Shown piece after piece: positions 35,718 through 45,889 of a stretch of 64,000 bases of DNA (the stretch's first letter is position 1; each line of letters opens with the position of its first letter). The DNA is from Vallitalea longa (GTDB lineage Bacteria > Bacillota > Clostridia > Lachnospirales > Vallitaleaceae): contig NZ_BRLB01000005.1 of the NCBI RefSeq assembly GCF_027923465.1, positions 1-64,000 of the forward strand, written 5' to 3'. The notes under the pieces are model-generated. The model ran no database searches, had not been told where the DNA came from, and worked only from the letters and a program-made list of their open reading frames with translations. The translations under genes were made by a program, and so were the position numbers.

Positions 35718-36119
35718 TATAAACCTTCCTTCCAATTAAAATTATAGAGCAATATAAATATTTACTCCCGTCATTTATCCATCAAAAAAAGACGGAACAA
35801 ATAAAGCAATTAGTTTTTTGTTGTGAGAAATGATATGTTTATAATCTAATCTCATCAAAAAGTATAAAAAATAAATTACTTATACAAGATTATTATATCA
35901 CTGATTTTATAGGGTTGCTATATTATCTTTAAATACAAAATTATTAAGATTGAAAAAGTAATTGATGAGCAAATTATTTTTATTATACAAAGCCTTTTAA
36001 TTAGCTTTCCTACATAGAATATCGAAGTGGGAAAGTTGAGATATTGATTAATGCTTATGTATAGTATAAAATCATAGATAGAGATAAACATTAAAAATAA
36101 TATTAGCCGGGAGGTATGT
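35718..36119. other. Divergent intergenic region
   Basis: About 400 AT-rich bases. A weak promoter-like pair (TTGATT 36044-36049, TATAAA 36065-36070, short spacer) lies upstream of the GrpB gene. No further structure or coding frame was recognised. Confidence 0.4.
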
Positions 36120-36707
36120 ATGAGTAAAGAACTATCAGAAATGACTCTAGAAGAATTATGGAAATTATTTCCTATCATCCTTAAAAAACATAATCAAGAC
36201 TATAAAAATTGGTATGAAATAGAAAAACAACATCTTCTTAGTTTTATTGACAAGAAAAATATTATGCGTATTAATCACATTGGAAGTACTGCTGTTGAAG
36301 GATTGATTGCAAAACCTACAGTTGATATTTTATTGGAAGTAAAAAAGGGAAGTAACATAAAAGATATAAAAGATATCATTTGCAATAACGGTTGGATATT
36401 GATGTCATCTCAAGAAGAACCATATATGAGTTTGGTATTCAACAAAGGATATACGAAAGAAGGATTCGCAGAAAAAGTGTATCACTTGCATGTACGTTAT
36501 TGTGATAATTGGAAAGAATTATATTATAGGGATTATCTTATAGAACATAAAGATGTTGCTGAAGAATACGGAAAACTGAAACTGGGATTACAGAAAAAAT
36601 ATGAGCATAATAGAGATGGATATACTAACGCTAAGTCAGACTTCATCATGAAATATACTGAAATAGCAAGACAAGAATATTGTGACAGATATAAACCAGT
36701 AGAATAG
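36120..36707 (+). CDS. GrpB family protein (nucleotidyltransferase fold)
   Basis: A 195-aa protein. The signature INHIGSTAVEGLIAKPTVDI (residues about 56-75) is the GrpB/UPF0157 nucleotidyltransferase motif (GS...D). Related proteins are fused to CoaE in some bacteria, but their reaction is not firmly known. The C-terminus carries the conserved YxxAKxxFI-like segment (YTNAKSDFIMKYTEIA). RBS GGGAGGT. It is followed after 32 bases by a HAD hydrolase gene on the same strand. Confidence 0.85.
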   Translation: MSKELSEMTLEELWKLFPIILKKHNQDYKNWYEIEKQHLLSFIDKKNIMRINHIGSTAVEGLIAKPTVDILLEVKKGSNIKDIKDIICNNGWILMSSQEEPYMSLVFNKGYTKEGFAEKVYHLHVRYCDNWKELYYRDYLIEHKDVAEEYGKLKLGLQKKYEHNRDGYTNAKSDFIMKYTEIARQEYCDRYKPVE

Positions 36708-36739
36708 TTCAAAAAAATATAACATGGGAGTGAACATAA

Positions 36740-37357
36740 GTGTATAAACATATTATTTGGGATTTTGATGGTACGTTATTCGATACATATCCAGTAATGG
36801 CTAAGGCTTTTAAAAAAGAACTAGAACAAGAGGGAATAGAGGAGTCAATGGATGAGATACTAAGATATATGAAAGTGTCAATATCTCATACAATACAACA
36901 CTACAAAGAAATATATGATATTGATGATGAATTCATACAAAGATATACTAAGCAGAGAAGAATCACGGAAATGGAGTTATGTAAACCATTTGATGGGATA
37001 GAGGAGATATGTAGATATATTAACACTACTGACAGAAATAATTATTTATATACACATAGAGGTGAATCAGCATTGAAGTTTTTGGAGAAATATCATATGT
37101 ATGAGTATTTCACTGATTTCATTACATCACAAAATGGATTTCTGAGGAAGCCTAGTCCCGATGCTATTAATTATCTTATTGATAAATATGATATCATGCA
37201 TGATGAAGCAATAATGATTGGAGATAGGGATTTGGATATTCTATCAGCCAAAAATGCTGGGATACATACTTGTTTTTTAACTGATGGAGATGGGACGGAT
37301 AGTATTGCTGATTATACAGTCAATAATATTGAGAAGTTATATTCTATAATAGAATAA
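36740..37357 (+). CDS. HAD-superfamily hydrolase (phosphoglycolate phosphatase-like)
   Basis: GTG start at 36740. The 205-aa protein has the HAD motifs: DFDGTLFDT (nucleophile D9 and D11), the Thr of LYTHRG, K in RKPSPDAI, and the acidic motif IGDRDLDILSAKNAG. The helical cap between residues about 20 and 80 places it in subfamily IA. Such enzymes remove phosphate from small metabolites; the natural substrate is not identifiable. Likely co-transcribed with the GrpB gene. Confidence 0.87.
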   Translation: MYKHIIWDFDGTLFDTYPVMAKAFKKELEQEGIEESMDEILRYMKVSISHTIQHYKEIYDIDDEFIQRYTKQRRITEMELCKPFDGIEEICRYINTTDRNNYLYTHRGESALKFLEKYHMYEYFTDFITSQNGFLRKPSPDAINYLIDKYDIMHDEAIMIGDRDLDILSAKNAGIHTCFLTDGDGTDSIADYTVNNIEKLYSIIE

Positions 37358-37421
37358 AAAAGCAGTTGTAAAATACTACTTATTCTTGTAATCAATTATT
37401 GCTTATAAAACTTAGTAAAAA

Positions 37422-37459
37422 GAAAACATTAGAAATTGACAAGAATTTCTAATGTTTTC
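37422..37459. terminator. Bidirectional terminator hairpin
   Basis: A perfect 16-bp stem (37422-37437 with 37444-37459), 6-base loop, between convergent genes, with A/T runs on both sides. Confidence 0.85.
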
Positions 37460-37486
37460 ATATATATTATAGAAAATATTTATTTC

Positions 37487-39439
37487 CTAATTGCAGAATA
37501 AATTATAAACCGCTGTATAAGCTTCCTCATAAGTAAAGTAATCTTTTGGCAAGAACATGTTATCACTGTTAGCTGTAACTAGCTTTTTGGAAGTTGCATA
37601 ATTAACACTTTCTTTAGCCCAACTGCTTATTTTATCATTATCAGCATATTGATAAGGAGTATAATTCATATCTTTACCTAAGATAGTTGCTGTTTTATAT
37701 AATATGGTTGCCACTTGTTCTTTTGTAAGAAGTCCATCAGGATTGAAACGACAGTCACTGACTCCGTTGATTATACCTAATGAATGTAAATCGAATATGA
37801 ATTCATAGCTAGTATCACAGAATGGATAATTAGAGTCTATTTTACATTCTCCGCCACCTGCTATACTCATATCATAGTACCAATTTTCTTTTAAACCTTT
37901 ACTTTCAACAAATTCAGCTAAAGTCATATTTGTGTGTTTTTCTATTAATTTACTAATAAGTACGCAGAAATCTGTACGAGTGATATTTGATGTATATAGT
38001 CCAACAAAAGCATCACCTTCAGGAATCAATCCTGATTTAGAGGCATTCTCACATGCAGTTTTTAAAGAATCACTTACAGTTTGAGGTAGAGTATTGCCCC
38101 ATAAATTATTAGAAGAAGTTACGCATTTTGCCTTTTCTACTAACACTCTATCCAATAGATCAATTTTCTTTTTCAGAGGATAATTACTATCATTCATCAT
38201 ATTAAGTCTCAATTCCACTGCATTATCTTTTGTGAGTTCTTCAAATAGGGTAGCGAAGTCTTCTGAGTAGTTAGTAGTACTATAATCTCTTACAAAATAC
38301 TTGTAATGTTCATCTGTCCACTCGTTACATCCTTCATTTTGGTAACCTAATCCATTGTTTATACTAATCCATTCATCTTTTAACTTATTGTAACCGTAAA
38401 TTTCATTAATATATTTATGTACGTAATGACCCATCTCATGTCCTATGGTCCAGTCAGCAAAGCTGTCTCCTATAGGGTTAGGATAATAGTTGAGAGTTAT
38501 ATTACCTTTGTCAGAGAAACTTCCACCTAGATTAGTTTGTTTGTATTGAAAATTAACTATAGTATCAATTCCTTTTGCTTTGTAATAAGAAGTCATTTCT
38601 TTTATTAATCCATCTGGAAATCTTGAATATATTTTATCCATCATACTAAGTAATGAATCTTTGGGCCAGAATCCATCTTCTACTTTTATTGTTACTCCAT
38701 ATTTCTGTTCTAGAGCTGCCTTATCCATTTTTGGATATTCCATCTTGAACACTTTCTTTTCTTCTTTTGGGTCATCAAAGGATTGTCCTAATGTTATACT
38801 ATTATGTCCGTTCTTCAATTCTTGTAACATAGTTTTTCCTTTAGATTCGGTAAATGCCTGTAAATATGGTTGATCTAGATTATCATCTGGTAGATCGAAG
38901 AAGATTAATGCAATAGTTCCGTCATCATAAGAATCTGAAGGCTTGAATTCAGAAAAACGTATAGGTGTTTCTTTATTAGGGTCATATCTGAAATCTTCAT
39001 TAGCATAGAATACTTGAGGTTCCATATAGTATGTATAAGGATCGGCCTCATAACCTTCATCTCTATAACTGCATTCAACTACTTTATCACAACTGGTCAT
39101 TCCTATAGTTATTTCACTATCTTGATAAGTTAATCCATCTTCTGTTCCTAGATATTCTAATTTTATTGAGCCTGTTTCAACAACTGGAATGATATATGTA
39201 GTTTGATAATTGTCATATATTGGCTTTGAATATACATTTACTTTACCAGGTGCTATCTGTTCACCTATTACACCGTCGATAGTAATTCTTACTTTCATTA
39301 TTTCACCAAAATAGTTACTGTTGTGAACGACACCTTCCCAAATCAATGTCGCGAAATTATCGTCTGTATTAGCATATGACTTGCTTGGAATAAGGAAAAT
39401 AATGAGTATGAAACTTAATAATAATGATTTGTTTTTCAT
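37487..39439 (-). CDS. Secreted SLH-domain zinc metallopeptidase
   Basis: A 650-aa protein with a signal peptide (residues 1-23, ending SKSYA). The central domain holds HEMGH (H334, E335, H338) and a downstream glutamate at SEDF (E393), the pattern of gluzincin peptidases. Upstream residues 30-250 are beta-rich. Residues about 445-650 contain SLH modules (AFVGLYTSNITRTDFCVLIS; RFNPDGLLTKEQVATILYKT; and a degenerate last one), which would fix it to the cell wall. It probably processes surface or environmental proteins. Peptidase family not assigned. It is monocistronic with an AT-rich upstream region. Confidence 0.8.
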   Translation of the reverse strand: MKNKSLLLSFILIIFLIPSKSYANTDDNFATLIWEGVVHNSNYFGEIMKVRITIDGVIGEQIAPGKVNVYSKPIYDNYQTTYIIPVVETGSIKLEYLGTEDGLTYQDSEITIGMTSCDKVVECSYRDEGYEADPYTYYMEPQVFYANEDFRYDPNKETPIRFSEFKPSDSYDDGTIALIFFDLPDDNLDQPYLQAFTESKGKTMLQELKNGHNSITLGQSFDDPKEEKKVFKMEYPKMDKAALEQKYGVTIKVEDGFWPKDSLLSMMDKIYSRFPDGLIKEMTSYYKAKGIDTIVNFQYKQTNLGGSFSDKGNITLNYYPNPIGDSFADWTIGHEMGHYVHKYINEIYGYNKLKDEWISINNGLGYQNEGCNEWTDEHYKYFVRDYSTTNYSEDFATLFEELTKDNAVELRLNMMNDSNYPLKKKIDLLDRVLVEKAKCVTSSNNLWGNTLPQTVSDSLKTACENASKSGLIPEGDAFVGLYTSNITRTDFCVLISKLIEKHTNMTLAEFVESKGLKENWYYDMSIAGGGECKIDSNYPFCDTSYEFIFDLHSLGIINGVSDCRFNPDGLLTKEQVATILYKTATILGKDMNYTPYQYADNDKISSWAKESVNYATSKKLVTANSDNMFLPKDYFTYEEAYTAVYNLFCN

Positions 39440-39685
39440 GTTGATACCCTCCGTTTGTCATTTGTAGTGTAAACTTTACATAATAAATGATATTACATTA
39501 TTGTATATTTTAATTGAAAATACCATTATTATGATAAAACCATATTAATTTTGATTATTTAGTCAATTAATGTAACATTTATTATAAATATATTGTATAA
39601 GTGATTTGAAATAATGTCAATTACAATTAATAACTTGATAAATTTTAATGAAATAAAAATATAATATATATTATGCAAAAAAGAA
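39440..39685. other. AT-rich region upstream of the metallopeptidase gene
   Basis: With the adjoining hairpin this forms a 320-base gap between two minus-strand units. It must carry the peptidase promoter, but I saw no near-consensus pair and no gene. Confidence 0.35.
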
Positions 39686-39748
39686 AAACCATAAATAGTT
39701 TTGCGAATATCTTTTATAAATAAATTTAATCGCAACTATTTATGGTTT
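39686..39748. terminator. Long hairpin terminator of the MMPL-GLUG operon
   Basis: Outer arms AAACCATAAATAGTT and the complementary AACTATTTATGGTTT (39686-39748), continued by TTGCGA/TCGCAA with a bulge. On the minus strand it is followed by a T-rich run, just after the stop at 39763. Confidence 0.75.
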
Positions 39749-39762
39749 AATAATCAATGTTT

Positions 39763-42700
39763 TTATTTCTTTTTATGAGTTTTTTTCTTTTTGGGAGCTT
39801 TTTTAGTTTTGCTGGTTTTCTTTGCCTTACTAGCTTTTTTAGCTTTTCTTGCTTTCCTTTTCTTTTTCATTATCATAAAAAGAATGAAAACCAATAATAT
39901 GCCTAAACATATATATAGTGTTTTGTCTGCTTCTTTTTCAACAACAGCTAATTCAAAATTCTTTGAATCGGTTTCAAACAATACATAACTACCATCTACT
40001 GTTGTTTTTAGTTTTTTCCATTTATCATTTGTTTTTTCATATAATAGTATTTTATTTTTAGTATCAGGTTTCAACAATCTGTAAGCTGAGGCTTTATTTT
40101 CAGTGGTATTCAACATAACTCGCCACTGTTCAATTTGAGGCCTATTATTAATCTTTTTGTTAGTACAATTTATTTCTTCAACTTTAAGATTATCATCTTC
40201 ATTGAATTCGCCTTCTACTAATAATTTAGGCTGAGGATTTGTTGAATCTGAAGATAATACTTGTATCATAGGAGTATAAATCGCATCAAATGTTCTTGAA
40301 AACTCTAATCCACTATAATCATAATCAGGCCATGTTGCATAATAACCTTTTTTTGCAGGAATATCAGGTATCTTATCTAGTTCTATGGAATCTCCATATT
40401 CAAAAGGGATTACTTCAATAATTTCATCATCAGCTTTGAATATTAATTCAAATGATTTAAATGTTTCAGGTAATCTTTTATTCAATATGAAATTTTCATA
40501 TGACTGAGGCATAGCTTTATTTCCATAGCTTATACCATCAACTCCGGCAAGCTCACTTTCAACAAAGTAGTTTTTATCAAAATTACCTTCAATTTTTCCT
40601 GCTATAGCTCCTGAAAATTCTTTAGATTCATCAATTTTGACTAGTGAAAAGCAGTTGAATATATCAGTTCCATATCCAGTTATTCCACCAACATAGTCCC
40701 TTCCGGTTAATTCACTTAATGAATAACAGTTTCTGATCACACTATCAGATGAACCTGTTATACCACCAGTGTAATCACCATCAATGTTTTCTATGTATCC
40801 GTAATTTTCACTTGAATATACTAAGCCTAAATCCATTCTACCGATTATTCCGCCTACATAATCTTTTTTGGCTTGGACATTACCTTTATTTATTGATGAC
40901 ATCAAAAGAGCTTTTGTCTGATATTTGAAGTTGAATGATTGCTTTCCTTTATCAACTATATCGTCTTCAGGGTCAAAATCATATTCAATAGCCATTGAAC
41001 CTGCAATACCGCCTACATTTACATCACCTAATATATCTGCCTCATTATAGCAACCTTTAACAATACCTTTTTCTAGAGAATTTTCGATAATTGTTAGATC
41101 GGATACATCTTCAAATATATCTGTATCGTCAAAGGATAATGTATCAAGAGTATCTCTTATGATATCAGCTATAACTTCAATTTGAGAATTTATTTTTCTG
41201 AGATTATCAAAAAAAGTTTCTGATTCATTCTTGACCTCACTATTCAATAATGTTAAATCATTAGATATTTTGTCTATTTCTTCAAATAGCAAATCACTAC
41301 TTTCAGTTGCGTAATCTTTTAATTCAGGTATTTGTAATTTTTCATAATCATTATATTCCTCTATAATAGATTTAATATTATCTATACCATCCGTACATTG
41401 ATCTGTAGCTTTTGAAAAATAGTCCATACCGTTAGAGAAATTCTGCATACCAGAATTTACTGAATCGACTGCATTATTTACATCATCAAGAGCGTAATCC
41501 AGATCTTTCGAACCATAATATAAGTAATCGCAAAAATCTCGGAAATCTTCCATAGCAGCTTTAGTCCATACAAGAGATTCACGTACTAAAGTTTGATCTC
41601 TCTTGAATTCTCTTTGATATATTTTCAGAGCATGTTTGATTTTTGGTATACCGGAATCAAGATGTTCTGACATGATTTCAAGCTGTTCACGTAATCCGTC
41701 AATAAATTCTATCCAATCTGGATTAAGAGGAGGATTAAGATTTTCTAATAGTGATGCAATTTGGTTAAGTGCTTCTATACCTGCATTAACAGCTGTATGA
41801 AGATCATCTAACCCACTGTCGAGTTCATCTATAGCTTTATCGAATTGAGGAGAATTCTTTGCCGCTCTTTCAAGTAGTTTCATAGATCTTGCTATATTAT
41901 CAAATGCTGAATTAGCGCATTCTGCAGCATCATTCAAATCTTCAAAAGCATCATCTATATCATGTATACTTTTTCTTATAGAAACAGAAGATTCCGCTAG
42001 TTCATCAAAACCATTTCCTATCTCATCAAAACCATTTGTCAATTGGTCAGATGCGTTCTTGAAGTAATCAATGACAGGTTCCATTTGGTCGACAGCATGA
42101 TTTATTCTGTCTATACCAGTATTGACTGTAGATGTTGAATCATCAATATAATCAGTTGTATTATTTAATAAATCTTGCATTTGATCACAGGCAGAAGAAG
42201 TAAGGCTGTTCAAGCTATCCAAACGGTTTTTTACTGTTTCTGTAGATTGGTCACCGTTATCAATCAAATCTTGTACCATGTTGTTTAGAGTCACTAATTC
42301 ATCATCAATATCTTCTAGAGTATCTTCTGAAAATAGAAGTCTGATATATGGTTCTGCTTGTCCTGCTATACCAGAAACATCTTTTCTTCCTTTTACTGTA
42401 GCATAGTTTTTACAGTTGTTGATGTAACCTGATTGTCTTCCAGCGATACCGCCGATGTTGTAACCTACGTGATGATAACCAACTTCTCCATGGTTTTCAC
42501 TAGATTCCACAATACCTTGGTTGTAACCAACAATACCACCTGTATCTGTTTGGGCATTTACATTTTCAGTTGAATTTAATTTACTAAGGTTTATGTTTTG
42601 TATACTGTAGGAAGCCATATCATTGTTTGGGATGGAATCATCAGTTGTATTGACTTCACTTTCATTGGTACATTCGGTTATATAACCTATATTTTGTCCC

Positions 42701-43266
42701 ACAATACCACCAGTATAATGTTCACCAATAATATTACCGTAGGATATACAGTTCTGTACTATACCAGATTTATTGTTGTATCCGACAATACCACCTATAC
42801 TTGTTGTTCCGGTGATATCTCCACTAAAAGAACAATTGAAAATATGTCCCTTATTAGTACCGACAATACCACCGATTTCTTTTTTAGAACCAAGAGGTTT
42901 TATATTACCTTCAACAGAAAGATTTTTTATTACACCATCTTCTTCTAGATATCTGAATAAACCTTGATTAGTGCCGTATGTATTATTATCAAAACCACTT
43001 ATCTTATGATTATCGCCATCAAATATACCTGAGAAACTTGGTATCATCTTGAAATCTGTATTAGATAAATCTATGTCAGCCGTTAATTTTACTATTTTGT
43101 TTTTGGAGTAAGTATCTAAAGTACAATTTTTGGATAACTGAACTAAATCTTCAGCTGTCTTTATATATATTATATTAGAAGTTGTTTCTGCCATTGAATC
43201 AGTAGTCAATGATAATATGATTGAAAATGTAAGTACAATAGACAGACAAAAGTTTAACTTTTTCAT
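39763..43266 (-). CDS. GLUG-repeat and coiled-coil surface protein with polybasic cytoplasmic tail
   Basis: A 1,167-aa protein. Residues 1-26 are a signal peptide. GLUG-type repeats (GGIVGYNNKSGIVQNC, GGIAGRQSGYINNCKNYATV) lie at about 60-315 and again at about 745-925. Between them is a 400-residue helical region rich in heptads (about 320-730). A repeat-like beta module (about 930-1010; YATWPDYDYSGLEFSRTF) follows. One transmembrane helix is near 1114-1133. The last 34 residues are almost purely Lys/Arg/Ala/Thr. Its ATG overlaps the stop of the MMPL transporter gene (ATGA), so the two proteins are co-translated and likely form a complex. Function unknown; adhesion or envelope transport are both possible. 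Confidence 0.8.
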   Translation of the reverse strand: MKKLNFCLSIVLTFSIILSLTTDSMAETTSNIIYIKTAEDLVQLSKNCTLDTYSKNKIVKLTADIDLSNTDFKMIPSFSGIFDGDNHKISGFDNNTYGTNQGLFRYLEEDGVIKNLSVEGNIKPLGSKKEIGGIVGTNKGHIFNCSFSGDITGTTSIGGIVGYNNKSGIVQNCISYGNIIGEHYTGGIVGQNIGYITECTNESEVNTTDDSIPNNDMASYSIQNINLSKLNSTENVNAQTDTGGIVGYNQGIVESSENHGEVGYHHVGYNIGGIAGRQSGYINNCKNYATVKGRKDVSGIAGQAEPYIRLLFSEDTLEDIDDELVTLNNMVQDLIDNGDQSTETVKNRLDSLNSLTSSACDQMQDLLNNTTDYIDDSTSTVNTGIDRINHAVDQMEPVIDYFKNASDQLTNGFDEIGNGFDELAESSVSIRKSIHDIDDAFEDLNDAAECANSAFDNIARSMKLLERAAKNSPQFDKAIDELDSGLDDLHTAVNAGIEALNQIASLLENLNPPLNPDWIEFIDGLREQLEIMSEHLDSGIPKIKHALKIYQREFKRDQTLVRESLVWTKAAMEDFRDFCDYLYYGSKDLDYALDDVNNAVDSVNSGMQNFSNGMDYFSKATDQCTDGIDNIKSIIEEYNDYEKLQIPELKDYATESSDLLFEEIDKISNDLTLLNSEVKNESETFFDNLRKINSQIEVIADIIRDTLDTLSFDDTDIFEDVSDLTIIENSLEKGIVKGCYNEADILGDVNVGGIAGSMAIEYDFDPEDDIVDKGKQSFNFKYQTKALLMSSINKGNVQAKKDYVGGIIGRMDLGLVYSSENYGYIENIDGDYTGGITGSSDSVIRNCYSLSELTGRDYVGGITGYGTDIFNCFSLVKIDESKEFSGAIAGKIEGNFDKNYFVESELAGVDGISYGNKAMPQSYENFILNKRLPETFKSFELIFKADDEIIEVIPFEYGDSIELDKIPDIPAKKGYYATWPDYDYSGLEFSRTFDAIYTPMIQVLSSDSTNPQPKLLVEGEFNEDDNLKVEEINCTNKKINNRPQIEQWRVMLNTTENKASAYRLLKPDTKNKILLYEKTNDKWKKLKTTVDGSYVLFETDSKNFELAVVEKEADKTLYICLGILLVFILFMIMKKKRKARKAKKASKAKKTSKTKKAPKKKKTHKKK

Positions 43267-45731
43267 TTGACAACCTCCTCTTCAGGTATTTCTTCTTCTT
43301 CTATTTCAATATCTTGGTCATCTAAGGATATGCCTCCAACTTCAACAATCCCTTTAACTTCACCTTTGATGACACCTTTAATTTCGGCATCAACAAATCC
43401 TTCTACGTATCCTTTTAATTTACCACTCATCCTTAAATTACCTCTATGTACTGTTATTAATCCACGTCTTTTTAGAACAAATGCAGTCTTTTCAATTATT
43501 TTATCTCCAAATAAAAGTGTTTGAGGAAGTACACCCATAACTAATATGAGAGAGATTACTGTACCTCTTCCTAAACATGTTCCAATAGAAGAAATAGCAT
43601 AATCAGATGTTATTCTTCCGATTAATAGTCCTGCAGATGCTAGAATACTACCAGATGTAATTATAGTAGGAAATGCCTGGTTCAATGATGTTATCATCGC
43701 TTCGTTTATAGGCATATATTTCTTTAATTCCATATATCGGCTGGTGATTACTATAGCATAATCGATTGTTGCACCCATTTGGATAGATGTAACAACTAAG
43801 TAACTCATAAAAAATATGTTAACGTCTTGTAAAACAGGGAAAGTAAAATTAATGAATATACTTCCTTGTATAGTTAAAACAAGTAATACCGGTACACCTG
43901 CTGATTTGAATGTAAATAACAGGATAAGCATAACAAATAGAGCTGACAAAATACTAATAATAAGATTATCTGTTGCGAATGAATCACCTAAGTCATTATC
44001 ACTTGTGGTATTCCCTGCAAAATAGACATCATCATAATATTTGTGAGCTATGGTATGGAATTTATCCAGCCATTCAAAAGATTCTTCGCCTTCTTCAGGC
44101 ATGTTTAAGTTAAGCAATAACCTAGAATAATCTTCACTTTCTAGCTGAGCTTTACCTTCGCACAACTGTTCATAGAGGTCATTCATGGTATTTTCTAATT
44201 CTTCATCCAGTGTAAAATATCCGGCTTCTTTTTGATCATATAAAAACATGAATATATCTATTAATGGTACTCCATAATCATCAACACCGTTTATTAACTT
44301 ACTGTACGAACCTTGTTCGACAGCATAAGCTTGATATAGTAACTTACATAATTCGATATCTATATCCACCATTTCCGAAAGCTGTCTTGGATTTAATTTA
44401 TCCGTAACATAGTATCTGTCATCTACTTCGGTACTGGCAAGTCCAAGAGTTGAATCAGTTACTTCTAATTGATCATATTCTCTTAATAATTTTCCTTCCA
44501 ACTCATAATCACCAGAAGGAACAATTACAGCTAATAAATTATTGGTTCCGAAGGTTTCATCAATCTTTTTCTTAGCAATCTGGGTTTCATTCTGTTTAAC
44601 TGTAGTTAATGTAGTGTAACCATATACATAATTGGTTTGACTAGACAAGTAAAATGCACCTATTACTATAATAACGAATAATGGTGGAATAATATATCTA
44701 GTTTTAATTACTAATTTTCCCCAATAAGTGATTTTGGGTACAAAATTCTTATGTTGGGTTTTATCCATTGCATTACTGAATACCATTAAAAGTCCTGGCA
44801 TCAATGTGAAAACAGTCAACAAACTAAACAGTAATGCTTTTATTAAAACAATACCCATATCAAAACCTATTTCAAATTGCATGAACATAAGAGCCATTAG
44901 ACCTGATATTGTAGTTAAACTACTTGATGAAATTTCAGGTATAGCTTTACTAAGTGCTTTTATTGCAGCTTTTCTTGCTGGTAGATGGACTCTTTCTTCG
45001 GTAAACCTATGGCATAGTATAATAGCATAATCAATAGCTAAAGCTAGCTGTAATACAACGGCAATGGAATTAGATATGAATGATATCTCACCATATAGGA
45101 AATGAGTTCCCATGTTAAGTATTGCGGCTACACCAAAAGTGATTACTAAAACTGGTATTTCCATATAAGTTTTGGATGTAAATAATAAAACACCCAGAAT
45201 AATGAATATCGCTATTACTAATACAAATTGTATTTCTGCTTCTAGTGAAGCTACAGAATCTTCAGTAATGGTACTGGATACATAATGATCGTAGTCATCT
45301 ATATAATCAAGAACTTCATTCATTGCATTCTGTGTTATTTCATCTTTATCTTCACCTTTAAACGAAATTGAGTAAAGTGCTGAAGCAGATTTGAAGTGGT
45401 CTGTACTATCATCAAAGTCAATTCTTGAGACACCATCTATTGCTTCCAAATCTTCTTTAATGTGAAGTGCCTGATCATAAGTGATGTTTGAAATCATAAC
45501 ACTGGCAGTACCATAAGTAACAAATTCTTCTTCCATTAATGTAAGACCTTGTCTTGTTTCTGTTGACTCGGGTAAATAAGTTGTTATATCATTATTAACT
45601 GATACCCAAGATTTGGAAAAAACACAAAAAATAACTAATATTGTATAAAGTAAAAAGAAAGCGTTTCTTTTGTCAACAATCTGAGTTGAAATTTTTTCCA
45701 TGACTGATACTTTATTTTCTTCGTCGTTCAT
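43263..45731 (-). CDS. MMPL/RND-family transporter
   Basis: Start at 45731 (ATG after GAGGGT). An 822-aa membrane protein with two halves of about six helices, each with a large extracellular loop. Family features: AIDYAIILCHRF in the first half and GATIDYAIVITSRY in the second (proton-relay Asp in the helix 4 position). MMPL proteins move lipids, polymers or drugs with the proton gradient. The C-terminal tail of about 60 residues includes a repeating GYVEGFVDAEIKGVIKGEVK part and ends in a run of glutamates (DIEIEEEEIPEEEVVK). The downstream overlapping gene encodes a protein with an opposite, lysine-rich tail. Cargo unknown. Confidence 0.88.
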   Translation of the reverse strand: MNDEENKVSVMEKISTQIVDKRNAFFLLYTILVIFCVFSKSWVSVNNDITTYLPESTETRQGLTLMEEEFVTYGTASVMISNITYDQALHIKEDLEAIDGVSRIDFDDSTDHFKSASALYSISFKGEDKDEITQNAMNEVLDYIDDYDHYVSSTITEDSVASLEAEIQFVLVIAIFIILGVLLFTSKTYMEIPVLVITFGVAAILNMGTHFLYGEISFISNSIAVVLQLALAIDYAIILCHRFTEERVHLPARKAAIKALSKAIPEISSSSLTTISGLMALMFMQFEIGFDMGIVLIKALLFSLLTVFTLMPGLLMVFSNAMDKTQHKNFVPKITYWGKLVIKTRYIIPPLFVIIVIGAFYLSSQTNYVYGYTTLTTVKQNETQIAKKKIDETFGTNNLLAVIVPSGDYELEGKLLREYDQLEVTDSTLGLASTEVDDRYYVTDKLNPRQLSEMVDIDIELCKLLYQAYAVEQGSYSKLINGVDDYGVPLIDIFMFLYDQKEAGYFTLDEELENTMNDLYEQLCEGKAQLESEDYSRLLLNLNMPEEGEESFEWLDKFHTIAHKYYDDVYFAGNTTSDNDLGDSFATDNLIISILSALFVMLILLFTFKSAGVPVLLVLTIQGSIFINFTFPVLQDVNIFFMSYLVVTSIQMGATIDYAIVITSRYMELKKYMPINEAMITSLNQAFPTIITSGSILASAGLLIGRITSDYAISSIGTCLGRGTVISLILVMGVLPQTLLFGDKIIEKTAFVLKRRGLITVHRGNLRMSGKLKGYVEGFVDAEIKGVIKGEVKGIVEVGGISLDDQDIEIEEEEIPEEEVVK

Positions 45732-45889
45732 ATGCAACCCTCACTTTATGTAGTATTAAAATGTATAAAAGAAAGTATAAAACAAATTCAACATTTATAC
45801 AATAGTCAATTTCCAAGAAATGTATAAATTAGTAGAATTAATTAAATAAATAATGATTTTTTTAATATTTGTTAATTTGTTTTTCCTAA

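Noticed and set aside
42598..42948. Plus-strand 116-codon frame opposite the GLUG protein
   Set aside because: Antisense shadow of Gly/Asn-rich repeats; no ribosome site and rich in Thr/Tyr as expected from the complement.
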